DNA of 64,000 nucleotides from Natronohydrobacter sp. (GCA_030603695.1 JAUVXF010000011.1:1-64000), one strand, 5' to 3'. Shown: positions 1-8,358, counted from the first letter of the stretch. Notes: generated by a model from the letters alone, not told the origin. Numbers and translations are program-made.

Positions 1-64
1 GCAGATCCTCAGGCCGCTCGCAGCCCTTCAGAAGTTCGTCCAGTAGTTCCTTGGAAATTGTCAT
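1..64 (-). CDS. IS256-family transposase, N-terminal fragment (cut by window edge)
   Basis: Only the first 21 codons are inside the window. They read MTISKELLDELLKGCERPED and then L, which matches the N-terminus typical of IS256/Mutator-type DDE transposases (a short leading peptide, then E/L-L-D-x-L-L and P-E-D-L). The ATG is at 62-64 on the minus strand and the gene runs out of the window to the left. Its position next to an integrase gene marks this end as accessory DNA. Whether the transposase is intact cannot be seen. Confidence 0.7.
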   Translation of the reverse strand, partial: MTISKELLDELLKGCERPEDL

Positions 65-91
65 CGTCCTTGCTCCTCTCAGGAAGCATGG

Positions 92-128
92 ACCAAATCA
101 CAGTTACACAGAAGATCGGACACTCTCT
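92..128. repeat. Probable terminal inverted repeat of the IS256-type element
   Basis: About 30-60 bp upstream of the transposase start lies a stretch containing GTTACACAGAAGATCGGACA and then CTCTC. IS256-family ends commonly look like this (a GTTACACA-type core next to a GACACTC-type tip, 30-60 bp from the transposase start). The element would therefore end near 127-128. The other end and the target duplication are outside the window, so the boundary is an inference. Confidence 0.45.
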
Positions 129-208
129 TTCTGAGCAGGTTAAGCAATGTGCGAACAGTAGTGCCCCTGTCGCGTTATAATTTTCTTTTGAATATCAATC
201 CCAAGAGA

Positions 209-237
209 GGTGGGAAGGTGTTGCTAGCCTACCCACC
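209..237. terminator. Hairpin downstream of the accessory gene (no U tract)
   Basis: GGTGGGAAGG pairs with CCTACCCACC (one mismatch) around a 9-nt loop, 45 bases past the stop of the minus-strand accessory gene. There is no T run after it on the minus strand. It could be a weak or Rho-assisted terminator, or simply a structured intergenic element. Confidence 0.35.
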
Positions 238-281
238 CCTTGAGCGTCGGTTGCATGTGATCATCCATCAGGCGCACCATT

Positions 282-1133
282 TTATAGCCTATGATCATCT
301 TGGATAATGTTGAAGTTCTCGATTTCAGCGGGGTTGTCCGATTCGATTTCATCAGCCTGCCCTCCAGTTGGAACAGCCCCTCCTTTGGTTTGCCAATTTA
401 CGACTTTTGCGATCTCTTCAACAGGAAGCTCTTGAATAAATCCATCCTTGTCCGCCAAGCCATACTTTATTCCATGGGTTTTTACCCACTCCACTACGGT
501 GGCCTTAACACTCATATTTGTGCGCGCTTGCTTAACATTTTCCCAGGCAGCAACTGCACATGCGAGCTTAGCAGAATAACGCGGATGCTCGCTATTTCGA
601 AAGCCCTCTGCCTTATTGGATGGGAAATAGAATGATGGAAGGAAACCACGCAACTTCATCCAAGCTTTCAGATCATCAACGGATACCGTTGTTTCGCTCC
701 AATCGGGTTCCTTCAGATAGATGATAGTATGTTCAATAAGCTTTGGTTCGATATTGGTTAGTATTGTTCCACCGCTGATGCGCAACAGGCCATCATAGGT
801 GATCTGCCCCTCGCTTTCCTCCGGAATATCTGTTGAACTATCATTCCAAAGGTAATGCGCCCTCTGAGGTCTAGTGCGTAGCGCAAGGATAGCGGCCAGT
901 TTGTTGGCAAGGATCGCGTGACGAATTGCGCTAAAGACGGCAATGAAGCTTGGCGACTCGAAATAGCTATCGGGGCCTATATCCCACCCCTTTGTGCGAA
1001 AACGGCCATCAATTGGATTGGAGGGGCTAAGTGGTTCGCTTTTACCGGGATCAATATCAACTGCGAGCATTGCCGCATTGTTAACTGACAATGTTTCACT
1101 GAGCCGCCAGTAGTCCATAGCATTCAATGCCAT
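282..1133 (-). CDS. Hypothetical accessory protein coupled to the integrase
   Basis: 283 residues, soluble, with no signal peptide or membrane segment. I know no function for it. The N-terminus (MALNAMDYWRLSETLSV) and a central HPRYSAKLACAVAAWE block resemble uncharacterised proteins that often accompany P4-type integrases in proteobacterial islands. This is recall of a pattern, not a search. Its ATG overlaps the integrase stop by one base (TAATG), so the two are probably translated from one mRNA. The C-terminal third is acidic and low in complexity. A+T is higher than in the core genes to the right, which fits horizontal acquisition. Confidence 0.6.
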   Translation of the reverse strand: MALNAMDYWRLSETLSVNNAAMLAVDIDPGKSEPLSPSNPIDGRFRTKGWDIGPDSYFESPSFIAVFSAIRHAILANKLAAILALRTRPQRAHYLWNDSSTDIPEESEGQITYDGLLRISGGTILTNIEPKLIEHTIIYLKEPDWSETTVSVDDLKAWMKLRGFLPSFYFPSNKAEGFRNSEHPRYSAKLACAVAAWENVKQARTNMSVKATVVEWVKTHGIKYGLADKDGFIQELPVEEIAKVVNWQTKGGAVPTGGQADEIESDNPAEIENFNIIQDDHRL

Positions 1134-2422
1134 TAGCCAATCCTTACCACATTGCCAGTTTTGATTGTCCCGCCCATGAAATCAGCCCAATCAGCCATCA
1201 TTCTCCTGCGCTTTTCGATCATGTCACCGCGCCGATAGCTGGCCTCCACCGCGTTGCTGATTTTGTGCGCGAGCGCCACTTCCGCCATCTCACCCGGATA
1301 GGTGGTCATTTCTGCTGCCCAATCCCGGAATGTGCTGCGCAGGCCATGCGGCACGGCGGGCCGTTTGGATACCCGATCAAGATAGCCCGTGCCCCCTTGG
1401 GCGATGTCTGTTTCATGCATTCGCTTCATGGTGGCCGATAGCGTCATATCTGACAATTGCCCTCCGCGCGCTGCTGGAAACACAAGCGGGTTGCCCTCCA
1501 ACTTGGGAAGAGCTTTCAGCAGCTCGATCGCGCGGGCAGGCAGTGGCACGCGGTGTTCCCTGTCCATCTTCATGCGCGCGGCTGGGATAATCCAAAGCGC
1601 CTTGTCCAAGTCCACTTCTTCCCAAAGCGCGCCCCTGACCTCTTTCGATCGCGTGGCGGTCAGGGCAGCAAATTCAAGCGCCCGCGCGCCAAAACCTTCA
1701 CGCTCTTGCAGGGCAGCATACCAGCGCGGGGCATCTTCTAGCATCACGGCGGGGTGATTTTCTTCCTTTGCCACCTTGGACGGCGCAGGTAAAAGTTCTT
1801 TCAGGTTGCCTGCCCAGCGCGCGGGGTTGTCGCCTGTCCTATGGCCTGCAACGGTTGCCCAGCTTAGAACAGCCTCTATCCGACCGCGCACGCGGCTGGC
1901 GGTTTCGGTTTTGTCCATCCAGATGGGTTGAAGCACGCGCAAGATATCCTGTGTCGTGATATCCTGCACCAGCATTTTGCCTAGATCAGGGGTGACATAG
2001 GTGGCAAGGGTGTTTTCCCACTGCTGACGGTGCTTGGGGTTTCGGAAAGCATTCAGCTTCGCGGCAAGCGCCTTGTCCACAGCATCGGCGAAGGTCAGGC
2101 CACGATGTTGCGCGGCTATGAGCGCAGCCTTGGTGGCCTTACGTTCTTCTACCGGGTCAATACCGCGTTCAATCTTGTCGCGCGCCTCTCTCGCCTTGTC
2201 ACGGGCCTGTGATAGCGTAACAGTCGGAAAACTGCCCAAGCCAATGTCACGGCGCAATGCCCCTACCTTGATACGCAATACCCAAGAGCGCCCGCCCTTT
2301 GGTGTGACTTGCAGGTAAAGCCCTGTCACGCCACCCACTGAGAAGAGGACGTTGCGCTTGCCACCGGGATGGGCCAGCCGCTTCACATCAAGCGCGGTCA
2401 GTTCTTCGGCAATCCTCGGCAT
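1133..2422 (-). CDS. int: Tyrosine-recombinase integrase, P4 type
   Basis: 429 residues from the start chosen here (MPRIAEELTALDVKRL; an in-frame ATG lies 21 bases further upstream). The N-terminal ~90 residues match the arm-type DNA-binding domain of P4-like integrases (GGVTGLYLQVTPKGGRSWVLR, then GLGSFPTVTLSQAR). A core-binding domain follows, then a catalytic domain with the expected residues: R in TATRSKEVRG, H-x-x-R in HGLRSTFRDW, and Y in EASYRRGDM. It should catalyse site-specific integration or excision of an island. Such integrases usually sit beside a tRNA attachment site, but I see no tRNA here. Full length suggests the gene is intact. Confidence 0.9.
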   Translation of the reverse strand: MPRIAEELTALDVKRLAHPGGKRNVLFSVGGVTGLYLQVTPKGGRSWVLRIKVGALRRDIGLGSFPTVTLSQARDKAREARDKIERGIDPVEERKATKAALIAAQHRGLTFADAVDKALAAKLNAFRNPKHRQQWENTLATYVTPDLGKMLVQDITTQDILRVLQPIWMDKTETASRVRGRIEAVLSWATVAGHRTGDNPARWAGNLKELLPAPSKVAKEENHPAVMLEDAPRWYAALQEREGFGARALEFAALTATRSKEVRGALWEEVDLDKALWIIPAARMKMDREHRVPLPARAIELLKALPKLEGNPLVFPAARGGQLSDMTLSATMKRMHETDIAQGGTGYLDRVSKRPAVPHGLRSTFRDWAAEMTTYPGEMAEVALAHKISNAVEASYRRGDMIEKRRRMMADWADFMGGTIKTGNVVRIG

Positions 2423-2881
2423 TCCATCTATCCCACAAACCACCCATCAAAATGATCGTAACCAGATGCAAAGGATTGTGCAAGGTTGCATATGCAGGAT
2501 GTGGGGTTTTCTTCTGATAAACAGGGCTTTGGCTTCATTTAAGCATATGATTGCAAATGATTGTTGTGACTTTATGGCGGGCTCACTGTCCGCTATTAAA
2601 CATTGTTTTTACGCCACAAAATATATCCGCTGTGGGCTTTCCCCAAATAACGAAAGCGCTTGGCGGGTCTATGTGTGTGTGACATGCGCCCGTTGGCCCT
2701 GTTCGTTATTGTCGCGTCACCTTCGGTCAATGCGTTGATCTGGGCGCTTTTGCTGGTATCAATCCTTGGCCCCGGTATTCTGGCAGGCATTTCGTCGCGC
2801 ACCATCACCTAACTGGCAATCAAAGTAACCTCTGAGCAGCGCATCTAGGAGAGTAAATGCGCCGTGGGCTGGGTGTAACCG
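2423..2881. other. Gene-poor intergenic stretch between island and core genes
   Basis: 459 bases, clearly richer in A+T than its neighbours, with no convincing gene and no tRNA or attachment duplication that I can see. The one suggestive piece is a short plus-strand frame at 2684-2812 (ATG to TAA, 42 codons). It encodes a hydrophobic segment (NALIWALLLVSILGPGILAG) and could be the remnant of a membrane protein. It probably also holds the integrase promoter and the island junction. Confidence 0.5.
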
Positions 2882-3337
2882 TCACTCCAGGACAGTCGGC
2901 CAGTTGGCATCGGCTGCGCTAATCCGTGTCGGAATGTCTCGTTCCCAGCGGCGTTGGACGCGTCTGGAGAAATTCAGGTAGAGTTTTCCGTCAACGATCC
3001 GCCATGCTTCGGGCACTGTCGAAGCGATATACCCCTCGCTAATGGCCCATGCGCAGTAGCCCCCATATTGCGGGGCATATGCCGCAGGATCTGCCGCGAA
3101 AGCATCGCGGTTGGCTGCATTGGAAAAATGCCAGGTTGTGCCGTTCCAATTATGGACGAATTCGGGTGATCCTTGAACCGGGGCGCCTTGCGTGAAGTAA
3201 GCGACCACATCGCTGCCATCGACGGCAACGCCATTATTGGCATAGACTGGAGCGGCTTGGGCCGCCGCGCGCGTAGCAATCGCCCCGGCGATAGGAAAAC
3301 CGGTTGCGATTGTAAGAAAATGGCGGCGTGACAGCAT
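2882..3337 (-). CDS. Tat-exported YHS domain protein
   Basis: 151 residues. The N-terminus carries a twin-arginine signal (SRRHFLT, then a hydrophobic stretch ending ATRAAAQA), so export through Tat to the periplasm is likely. The rest is a YHS domain: GVAVDGSDVVAYFTQG, a WHFSNAANRDAFAADPAAYAP core and GGYCAWA. YHS domains occur in metal-handling and oxidoreductase proteins, but no reaction can be assigned. The start overlaps the stop of a small upstream ORF (TGATG), and an ArsR regulator lies just before that, so the three may form one metal- or stress-responsive unit. That last point is an inference. Confidence 0.8.
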   Translation of the reverse strand: MLSRRHFLTIATGFPIAGAIATRAAAQAAPVYANNGVAVDGSDVVAYFTQGAPVQGSPEFVHNWNGTTWHFSNAANRDAFAADPAAYAPQYGGYCAWAISEGYIASTVPEAWRIVDGKLYLNFSRRVQRRWERDIPTRISAADANWPTVLE

Positions 3338-3507
3338 CAGATAAACCCCGGCTTTAGCATGGCGTCAGCATAGTGTTTTTTGTCGGGCGCGCGCCAGCCA
3401 TATGACCAGCCTGCCATACAAAAGTGACCATTCGCGGCGGTATTGCGCTGCGCCAGCGCGGCCATCACAACCGGCAGCAAAGCCATGGGAGCGCCTGAGC
3501 AAGGCAT
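3337..3507 (-). CDS. Small ORF translationally coupled to the YHS gene
   Basis: 56 codons (MPCSGAPMALLPVVMAALAQ..., ending DAMLKPGFI). A second ATG at 3486 would give 49 residues. Its TGA overlaps the YHS ATG as TGATG, the usual arrangement for translational coupling. It lies between arsR and the YHS gene on the same strand. The first part is hydrophobic and the second is polar with several aromatics (GHFCMAGWSYGWR). I do not recognise a family. It could also be the decayed 3' end of a longer gene, because the ribosome-binding site is weak and a competing frame overlaps it. Confidence 0.4.
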   Translation of the reverse strand: MPCSGAPMALLPVVMAALAQRNTAANGHFCMAGWSYGWRAPDKKHYADAMLKPGFI

Positions 3508-3562
3508 TCTCAACGCGATGATCTAAGCTGCCGTCCCGTAAAAACGCACCTGACACAGCACC

Positions 3563-3913
3563 TCACGCTTCTGACGGCGTGCTCTCCAACTCTTGCGCCA
3601 GAAACCGCTCGAAGGCATCGAGATTGACAGCCTCGAACTGTCCGAAGGCCTGCATCCAGATACTAGCCTCGCGCAGGTTGTCGGGTTCCAGTTTGCACCA
3701 TTTCACCCGCCCGCGCTTTTCCTGACTTATCAGCCCGGCGGCGGCCAGAATGCCCAGATGCTTGGAAATCGCGGCCAGCGACATGGCGAAAGGTTCGGCA
3801 ACATCTGTTACCGCCATGTCATCTTCCAGCAGCATGGCCAGAATGGCGCGCCGCGTGGGATCGGCAAGCGCCATGAAAACCAGATCAAGCGAAGGGGGCG
3901 CGGGGCTGTCCAT
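3563..3913 (-). CDS. ArsR-family winged-helix regulator
   Basis: 116 residues. Typical ArsR fold: ALADPTRRAILAML at the start, a recognition helix region SLAAISKHLGILAAAGLIS, then a beta wing with GRVKWCKL. There is no CxCxxC-type metal site in the DNA-binding helix, so the inducer is unknown; many relatives of this shape are paired with SRPBCC or YHS-type genes. A 5-bp inverted repeat (TCAAC-N6-GTTGA) lies 32 bases upstream of the start and is a plausible autoregulatory operator. Confidence 0.85.
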   Translation of the reverse strand: MDSPAPPSLDLVFMALADPTRRAILAMLLEDDMAVTDVAEPFAMSLAAISKHLGILAAAGLISQEKRGRVKWCKLEPDNLREASIWMQAFGQFEAVNLDAFERFLAQELESTPSEA

Positions 3914-3944
3914 TCCTCTCTTCTGCGCCGGGGGGATAAAAAGG

Positions 3945-3960
3945 TCAACTCTTTGGTTGA
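3945..3960. promoter_or_regulatory. Candidate ArsR operator
   Basis: TCAACTCTTTGGTTGA is an inverted repeat with 5-bp arms and a 6-bp spacer, 32 bases upstream of the arsR start. The size and TCAAC/GTTGA arms fit operators described for ArsR-type regulators. Assignment to this protein is inferred from position only. Confidence 0.5.
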
Positions 3961-4073
3961 ATATGCTGCATCTGCAAAACCGAGCGTTCAGGGGACTGGC
4001 CGCCCGTGGGGCGTCTGCGCTAAATTTATATAAATCAATTGGTTGTCTGATTTTTGCGGTGTGGATATCTGGC

Positions 4074-4100
4074 TTGACTCTGAAAGCCCCTCTGCATAGT
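4074..4100 (+). promoter_or_regulatory. Candidate promoter of the F0 ATP synthase operon
   Basis: TTGACT (4074-4079) and CATAGT (4095-4100) resemble -35 and -10 boxes and lie 33 bases before the first gene, but the spacer is only 15 bp. Few other candidates exist between arsR and atpI. Confidence 0.35.
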
Positions 4101-4132
4101 TTGCGCCCAACTTGCAGCCGGAGGTGGCGGGC

Positions 4133-4486
4133 TTGGCAGAGCGTGACGAGATGGAGCGGCTAAAGGCCCTCGACGACCGGATCGCAAAGGCAAAAGCCGC
4201 GCTGGAGCCGCCGCGTGCTGCGCAGGATCATCACTCGATGGCCCAGGTGGGCTGGCGTATGGTGATCGAACTGGTGTCCGGTTTGGGCATCGGGGCGGCC
4301 ATGGGATACGGGCTAGACGTGCTGTTCGGCACTTTGCCCATTTTCCTTGTGGTGCTGACATTGCTGGGGTTCGCGGCAGGCGTAAAGACGATGATACGCT
4401 CTGCCCGCGAAATTCAGGACAACAGAGTAGATGCGGCTCGGCAAGGCGCGAGTGCGAAACAAGGGGACAAGACCAGTGGCCAGTGA
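4133..4486 (+). CDS. atpI: ATP synthase protein I
   Basis: 117 residues with two hydrophobic segments ([20 protein letters not shown] and [17 protein letters not shown]), as in AtpI/AtpZ, thought to assist c-ring assembly or Mg2+ supply. The start is taken as TTG at 4133, because GGAGGT lies 7 bases before it; an earlier TTG at 4112 has no such site. It is the first gene of the F0 operon, and its end overlaps atpB by 11 bases. Confidence 0.85.
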   Translation: MAERDEMERLKALDDRIAKAKAALEPPRAAQDHHSMAQVGWRMVIELVSGLGIGAAMGYGLDVLFGTLPIFLVVLTLLGFAAGVKTMIRSAREIQDNRVDAARQGASAKQGDKTSGQ

Positions 4487-5219
4487 AAGCGGCGGTTTAT
4501 CCATCAAGCCGATGGAGCAGTTTGAGGTCAAGGCGCTGTTTGGTGGGGATATCAGCTGGTACACCCCAACCAATGTGACGCTTTGGATGGCGCTGACAGT
4601 GGTGGCAGCCTCTGCCCTGATGATCTATGGCGCACGCGGGCGCGCGCTGGTTCCCAGCCGCGCACAGTCTGCCGCCGAAATGACCTATGGGTTCATCTAT
4701 AACATGGTCAAAGATGTTGCGGGTCATGATGCGGTGCGCTTCTTCCCGCATATCTTCACGCTGTTCATGTTTGTTCTGTTTGCGAACCTGCTGGGGCTGA
4801 TCCCCTTCGCGTTCACCACCACATCGCATATCGCGGTAACGGCGGTGCTGGCTTTGACTGTGTTCTTGTCTGTCACGACTTTGGGTTTCATCCTGAATGG
4901 CACAAAGTTTCTGGGCCTGTTCTGGGTTAGCTCTGCGCCGCTTGCGCTGCGCCCTGTTCTGGCGCTGATCGAACTTATCTCTTACTTTGCGCGGCCCATC
5001 AGCCATTCCATTCGTCTTGCAGGCGCAATGATGGCGGGTCATGCTGTGGCCAAGGTGTTCGCGGGCTTTGCCAGCGCGCTTGGCGCGGCCTTCTTTGTGC
5101 CGGTGCTGGCTGTAACCGCGCTCTATGCGCTGGAACTGCTGGTGGCCGTCATTCAGGCCTATGTGTTCACAATTCTGACCTGCGTTTACTTGCGTGACGC
5201 ATTGCACCCCTCGCACTGA
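4476..5219 (+). CDS. atpB: ATP synthase F0 subunit a
   Basis: 247 residues from a GTG start preceded by AAGGGGAC; the frame begins [12 protein letters not shown]. It is the membrane subunit that forms the proton half-channels next to the c-ring. The essential arginine lies in [17 protein letters not shown], and the C-terminal helix carries the usual [15 protein letters not shown] motif. Length and five to six hydrophobic segments match the family. It overlaps atpI and is followed 60 bases later by atpE. Confidence 0.97.
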   Translation: MASESGGLSIKPMEQFEVKALFGGDISWYTPTNVTLWMALTVVAASALMIYGARGRALVPSRAQSAAEMTYGFIYNMVKDVAGHDAVRFFPHIFTLFMFVLFANLLGLIPFAFTTTSHIAVTAVLALTVFLSVTTLGFILNGTKFLGLFWVSSAPLALRPVLALIELISYFARPISHSIRLAGAMMAGHAVAKVFAGFASALGAAFFVPVLAVTALYALELLVAVIQAYVFTILTCVYLRDALHPSH

Positions 5220-5279
5220 CGGGCGGCGCTACAGGGTCGAATACCTCATCTGCCAATTCCAACCTCAAGGAGAAATGAC

Positions 5280-5516
5280 ATGGAAGGCGATATCGCAGAA
5301 ATGGGCAAGTATATCGGTGTTGGTCTGACCGCCATCGGTATGGGCGGCGCTGCCATCGGTGTGGGCAACATTGCCGGTAACTTCCTGTCGGGTGCGCTGC
5401 GCAACCCGTCGGCTGCTGCTGGCCAGACTGCCATGCTCTTTATCGGCATCGCATTTGCAGAAGCTCTGGGGATCTTCTCGTTCCTCGTCGCTCTGCTGCT
5501 GATGTTCGCTGTCTGA
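5280..5516 (+). CDS. atpE: ATP synthase F0 subunit c
   Basis: 78 residues, a helical hairpin: a glycine-rich first helix ([21 protein letters not shown]), a polar loop with RNP, and a second helix carrying the ion-binding carboxylate Glu61 ([11 protein letters not shown]). The residues around Glu61 fit a proton rather than sodium type, though this is not decisive. A strong AAGGAG site precedes the ATG, suiting a subunit needed in many copies. A perfect hairpin follows the gene. Confidence 0.97.
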   Translation: MEGDIAEMGKYIGVGLTAIGMGGAAIGVGNIAGNFLSGALRNPSAAAGQTAMLFIGIAFAEALGIFSFLVALLLMFAV

Positions 5517-5542
5517 GCATTCCCGAAGTTATCCTTACGCGC

Positions 5543-5564
5543 GAGAGGGCCGCTAGGCCCTCTC
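5543..5564 (+). terminator. Hairpin between atpE and atpX (attenuator or mRNA stabiliser)
   Basis: GAGAGGGCC pairs perfectly with GGCCCTCTC around a GCTA loop. It is not followed by a U tract, so it probably does not end transcription. It could stabilise the atpE mRNA 3' end or lower the output of the b subunits relative to c. Confidence 0.6.
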
Positions 5565-5591
5565 GGTGAAAACAGGGCTTAGGGGGACGAC

Positions 5592-6110
5592 ATGGCAGAG
5601 ACTGCCGCTGCGGGGACAGGTATGCCCCAACTCGATTTATCCACCTTCTCCAACCAGATTTTCTGGTTGGTTGTGACGATGGTGGTGCTGTATTTTGTTA
5701 TGTCGCGCGTGGCCCTGCCACGTGTAGCGGCTGTTCTGGCGGATCGTCGCGGGACGATTACCAGCGATATCGCCGCGGCCGAAGAATACAAGCTGAAGGC
5801 GCAACAGGCAGAAGAAGCCTATAACAAGGCGCTTGCCGATGCCCGTGCAGAAGCAAACCGCATTGTAGAGGCTGCCAAGGCAGAAATGCAGGCAGAGCTT
5901 GATGTGCAGATTGCCAAAGCCGACGCAGAGATTTCCGCGAAATCGGCGGAATCAGAGCGCCGCATTCGCGAAATCCGCGACAGCGCCCTGGAGATGGTGA
6001 CAGACGTTTCCAAGGATGTCACAGGGGATATTCTGCGGCTGTTTGACGCCAAAGCCGATGCGCGCAGCGTGAATGCGGCTGTGAGTGCCCGCTTGAAAGG
6101 GGGTGCATGA
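5592..6110 (+). CDS. atpX: ATP synthase F0 subunit b'
   Basis: 172 residues: one N-terminal membrane helix ([16 protein letters not shown]) followed by a long alanine/glutamate-rich helical stalk ([20 protein letters not shown]). It is the divergent second b-type subunit found in photosynthetic bacteria and their relatives; with AtpF it forms the peripheral stalk holding F1. Its stop overlaps the atpF start. Confidence 0.93.
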   Translation: MAETAAAGTGMPQLDLSTFSNQIFWLVVTMVVLYFVMSRVALPRVAAVLADRRGTITSDIAAAEEYKLKAQQAEEAYNKALADARAEANRIVEAAKAEMQAELDVQIAKADAEISAKSAESERRIREIRDSALEMVTDVSKDVTGDILRLFDAKADARSVNAAVSARLKGGA

Positions 6111-6670
6111 TGCTTCGCTTGACTGTTGTTGCGTCAGTTCTGGCGGCTGGCCCGGCTTTTGCTGCGGGGGACTATCCGTTCTTCTCGCTCTACAATACCG
6201 ATCTGATCGTATTGATGGCCTTCCTCTGCTTTCTTGGGATACTTGTGTATTTCAAGGTTCCGGCCAAAGTATCAGATTTGCTGGACAGCCGGTCGGTTGG
6301 CATTCAATCCGAACTGGATGAAGCCCGCCGCCTGCGCGAAGAAGCGCTTGCATTGCATGCTTCGTTCGAGCGCAGACAGGCCGAGGTAAAAGACGATGCC
6401 GCGCGCATTGTTGAAAAAGCCAAGGCAGATGCCCAGCTTGCCGCTGATCAGGCAAAAGCAGAGATAGAGGCCTCTATCACGCGGCGCCTGAAGGCCGCGA
6501 GTGATCAGATTGCCTCTGCGGAAGCAAACGCGCTGCGCGAAGTGCGTGATCGTGCGGTGTCGGTGGCGATCGCGGCTGCCGGTGATGTGCTGGCCAAGCA
6601 AATGGATGCAGAACGTAACGACGCGCTGGTGCAAAAAGCCATTGGCGAAGTGCAAACGCGACTGCATTGA
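6107..6670 (+). CDS. atpF: ATP synthase F0 subunit b
   Basis: 187 residues. The first 20 residues ([20 protein letters not shown]) look like a cleavable signal, followed by the membrane anchor ([20 protein letters not shown]) and a helical stalk with many E/A/K repeats. Two ATGs are adjacent (6107 and 6110); a GGGGG site fits either. The gene overlaps atpX by four bases and ends the F0 operon. F1 genes are not nearby, as usual in this group. Confidence 0.93.
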   Translation: MMLRLTVVASVLAAGPAFAAGDYPFFSLYNTDLIVLMAFLCFLGILVYFKVPAKVSDLLDSRSVGIQSELDEARRLREEALALHASFERRQAEVKDDAARIVEKAKADAQLAADQAKAEIEASITRRLKAASDQIASAEANALREVRDRAVSVAIAAAGDVLAKQMDAERNDALVQKAIGEVQTRLH

Positions 6671-6689
6671 TCCTTGGTGTAACAGATGT

Positions 6690-6721
6690 AAAAAAACCCG
6701 GCCATTGGGCCGGGTTTTTTT
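6690..6721. terminator. Bidirectional intrinsic terminator
   Basis: A perfect 14-bp stem (seven A, then CCCGGCC, paired with GGCCGGG and seven T) with an ATTG loop. The U tract works on both strands, so it can end the atp operon from the left and the GntR gene from the right. Confidence 0.93.
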
Positions 6722-6741
6722 ATGCGCATCTGCGACAGGTG

Positions 6742-7509
6742 CTAAAGCGCTTTCACATGGTCGAACCGCAGACGTGCGATTTCCTCGTTCTTTTCGCTGC
6801 GTTTTAGATCGCTCATCAACTGTTCCACATAATCCAGATGGGCACGCGCCGCGGCGCTGGCCCCTGCCGGATCGCGCATTTGCAAGGCTGCATTTATGGT
6901 GCGGTGCTGAGCCAGCAATTCATCGCGCGTGCCACGCTGCCGAAAGATCATCTGTCGGTTGTAGAATACGCCCTGATGCAACAGGTTGAACATGGCCCGC
7001 ATGATATGCAGCATGATGATATTATGCGAAGCCTCTATGATCGAGAGGTGGAATTCGGCATCCAGCCGCGCTTCCTCTGTCGGATCGCGTTTTAGATGGG
7101 CTGCTTCCATCTTGTGATAGATCGTATCGATCACCTGCAAATCCATGTCTGATCCATAGCGCGCGGCGCGTTCGGCAGACATCCCCTCCAGATCGCGGCG
7201 AAAGCTGATATAATCAAACAGCGCGGCATCATGGCTGGCAAATAGCCGCACCAGCGAATCCGAGAAGGCAGAATCCAACAATTCGGCCACATAAATTCCC
7301 GCACCTGCCTTGGTTGTCAGCAAGCCGCGCGCCTGCATTTCGGCAATCGCATCGCGCAGCGATGGGCGCGAGACGCCCAGCTTTTCGGCCAATTCACGTT
7401 CGGAAGGCAGGCGTTCGCCGGGCCGCAAAATCCCTTGCAGCAGCAGTAATTCAATCTGTTTAACGACGCTTTGAGACAGCTTTTCGGGCTGGATACGCTG
7501 AAACGGCAT
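6742..7509 (-). CDS. GntR/FadR-family regulator (FCD domain)
   Basis: 255 residues. N-terminal winged helix (RLPSERELAEKLGVSRPSLRDAI) and C-terminal all-helical FCD domain with its usual metal-site pattern (DAEFHLSIIEASHN and a later HRTINAAL/HLDYVEQL). The family responds to organic acids such as lactate, pyruvate or glycolate; the PdhR/LldR branch looks closest by eye, but the ligand is not known. It stands alone, between the atp terminator and the OmpA-like gene, so its targets are probably elsewhere. Confidence 0.88.
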   Translation of the reverse strand: MPFQRIQPEKLSQSVVKQIELLLLQGILRPGERLPSERELAEKLGVSRPSLRDAIAEMQARGLLTTKAGAGIYVAELLDSAFSDSLVRLFASHDAALFDYISFRRDLEGMSAERAARYGSDMDLQVIDTIYHKMEAAHLKRDPTEEARLDAEFHLSIIEASHNIIMLHIMRAMFNLLHQGVFYNRQMIFRQRGTRDELLAQHRTINAALQMRDPAGASAAARAHLDYVEQLMSDLKRSEKNEEIARLRFDHVKAL

Positions 7510-7609
7510 GATCTATTGGCCTTACAAATAGCAGATTCAGGCATTTTGCCGAAAAACTGCGCAGATTCTGGTAAAAAGATATGACCACTTTGGCGTTAGC
7601 GCAATAAGA

Positions 7610-7633
7610 AAGGCCAGCCTTGCGGCTGGCCTT
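7610..7633 (-). terminator. Terminator of the OmpA-like gene
   Basis: AAGGCCAGCC pairs with GGCTGGCCTT around a TTGC loop, 20 bases after the stop on the minus strand, followed by TCTTATT. A fairly good intrinsic terminator. Confidence 0.8.
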
Positions 7634-7652
7634 GTGTCAGTTTCAGCCGCAG

Positions 7653-8300
7653 TTATGCGGGTTGATGGGGCCGGATAAAGATTTCCACCCGCCGGTTCTG
7701 GCGGCGCCCCTCTGGTGTTGCGTTGCTGGCAATGGGTTGGCTCAGGCCGCGCCCGATGGTCTGTATCCGGTTTGAAGCCACCCCTTCCGAGCGCAGCACC
7801 TGCGCAACAGAGGCCGCGCGGCGTTCCGACAAGCCCTGATTATAGGCGGCCGATCCGGTATTGTCGGTATGGCCAATCACAATCACATCGCTGCGCGGGT
7901 AGTTCACCAGATTGGTGGCAATCACGCGCAGATCGCGTTGCAGATCGGGGCGCAGAACGGCACTATCCACGGCAAACAGCAAATCTTGGGGCAATGTCAG
8001 CACCAGTTCCTGTCCGGTATTGCGGATATCCACGTTATTGCCCAACTGGCGGCGCAGTTCGGCGGCCTGCCGGTCAAGCTGCTGGCCGATCAATGCGCCT
8101 GCGGTGCCGCCAATCACCGCGCCCGCAACTGCGCGGCGGGCATCGCCATCACCAGTGGCCACGCCAACGATACCTCCAACAGCGGCACCTGTCAGCGCAC
8201 CGGTAAGAGTGCGGTTTTGCTGGCTGTTGGGGTCTGGTGCGCAGGCAGCAAGCACCAGCGCCGCAGCGCCAAAGCCAAGCATGGGCAAGGATAGTCTCAT
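7653..8300 (-). CDS. OmpA-like lipoprotein with glycine-zipper segment
   Basis: 215 residues. The start is the ATG at 8300 because GGAGGA lies 7 bases before it; an upstream ATG would add 19 residues without such a site and hide the signal. The N-terminus is a lipoprotein signal with lipobox LAAC. Next come glycine-zipper repeats (GALTGAAVGGIVGVATG, AGAVIGGTAGALIGQ), then an OmpA C-terminal peptidoglycan-binding domain (VIGHTDNTGSAAYNQGLSERRA and GRRQNRRVEI). Probably an outer-membrane anchor to peptidoglycan. Confidence 0.9.
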   Translation of the reverse strand: MRLSLPMLGFGAAALVLAACAPDPNSQQNRTLTGALTGAAVGGIVGVATGDGDARRAVAGAVIGGTAGALIGQQLDRQAAELRRQLGNNVDIRNTGQELVLTLPQDLLFAVDSAVLRPDLQRDLRVIATNLVNYPRSDVIVIGHTDNTGSAAYNQGLSERRAASVAQVLRSEGVASNRIQTIGRGLSQPIASNATPEGRRQNRRVEIFIRPHQPA

Positions 8301-8358
8301 CTTCAAGTCCTCCACAAGGGTAATGGCATTATACAGCCTGCGCTTGGCAATAGCCATA

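Noticed and set aside
3365-3556. 63-codon minus-strand frame after arsR
   Set aside because: It competes with the TGATG-coupled small ORF in another frame, is arginine-rich and has no coupling to its neighbours.
7509-7600. FadR-type operator upstream of the GntR gene (TGGT...ACCA)
   Set aside because: The arms are 11 bases apart, unlike the short spacing of known sites.
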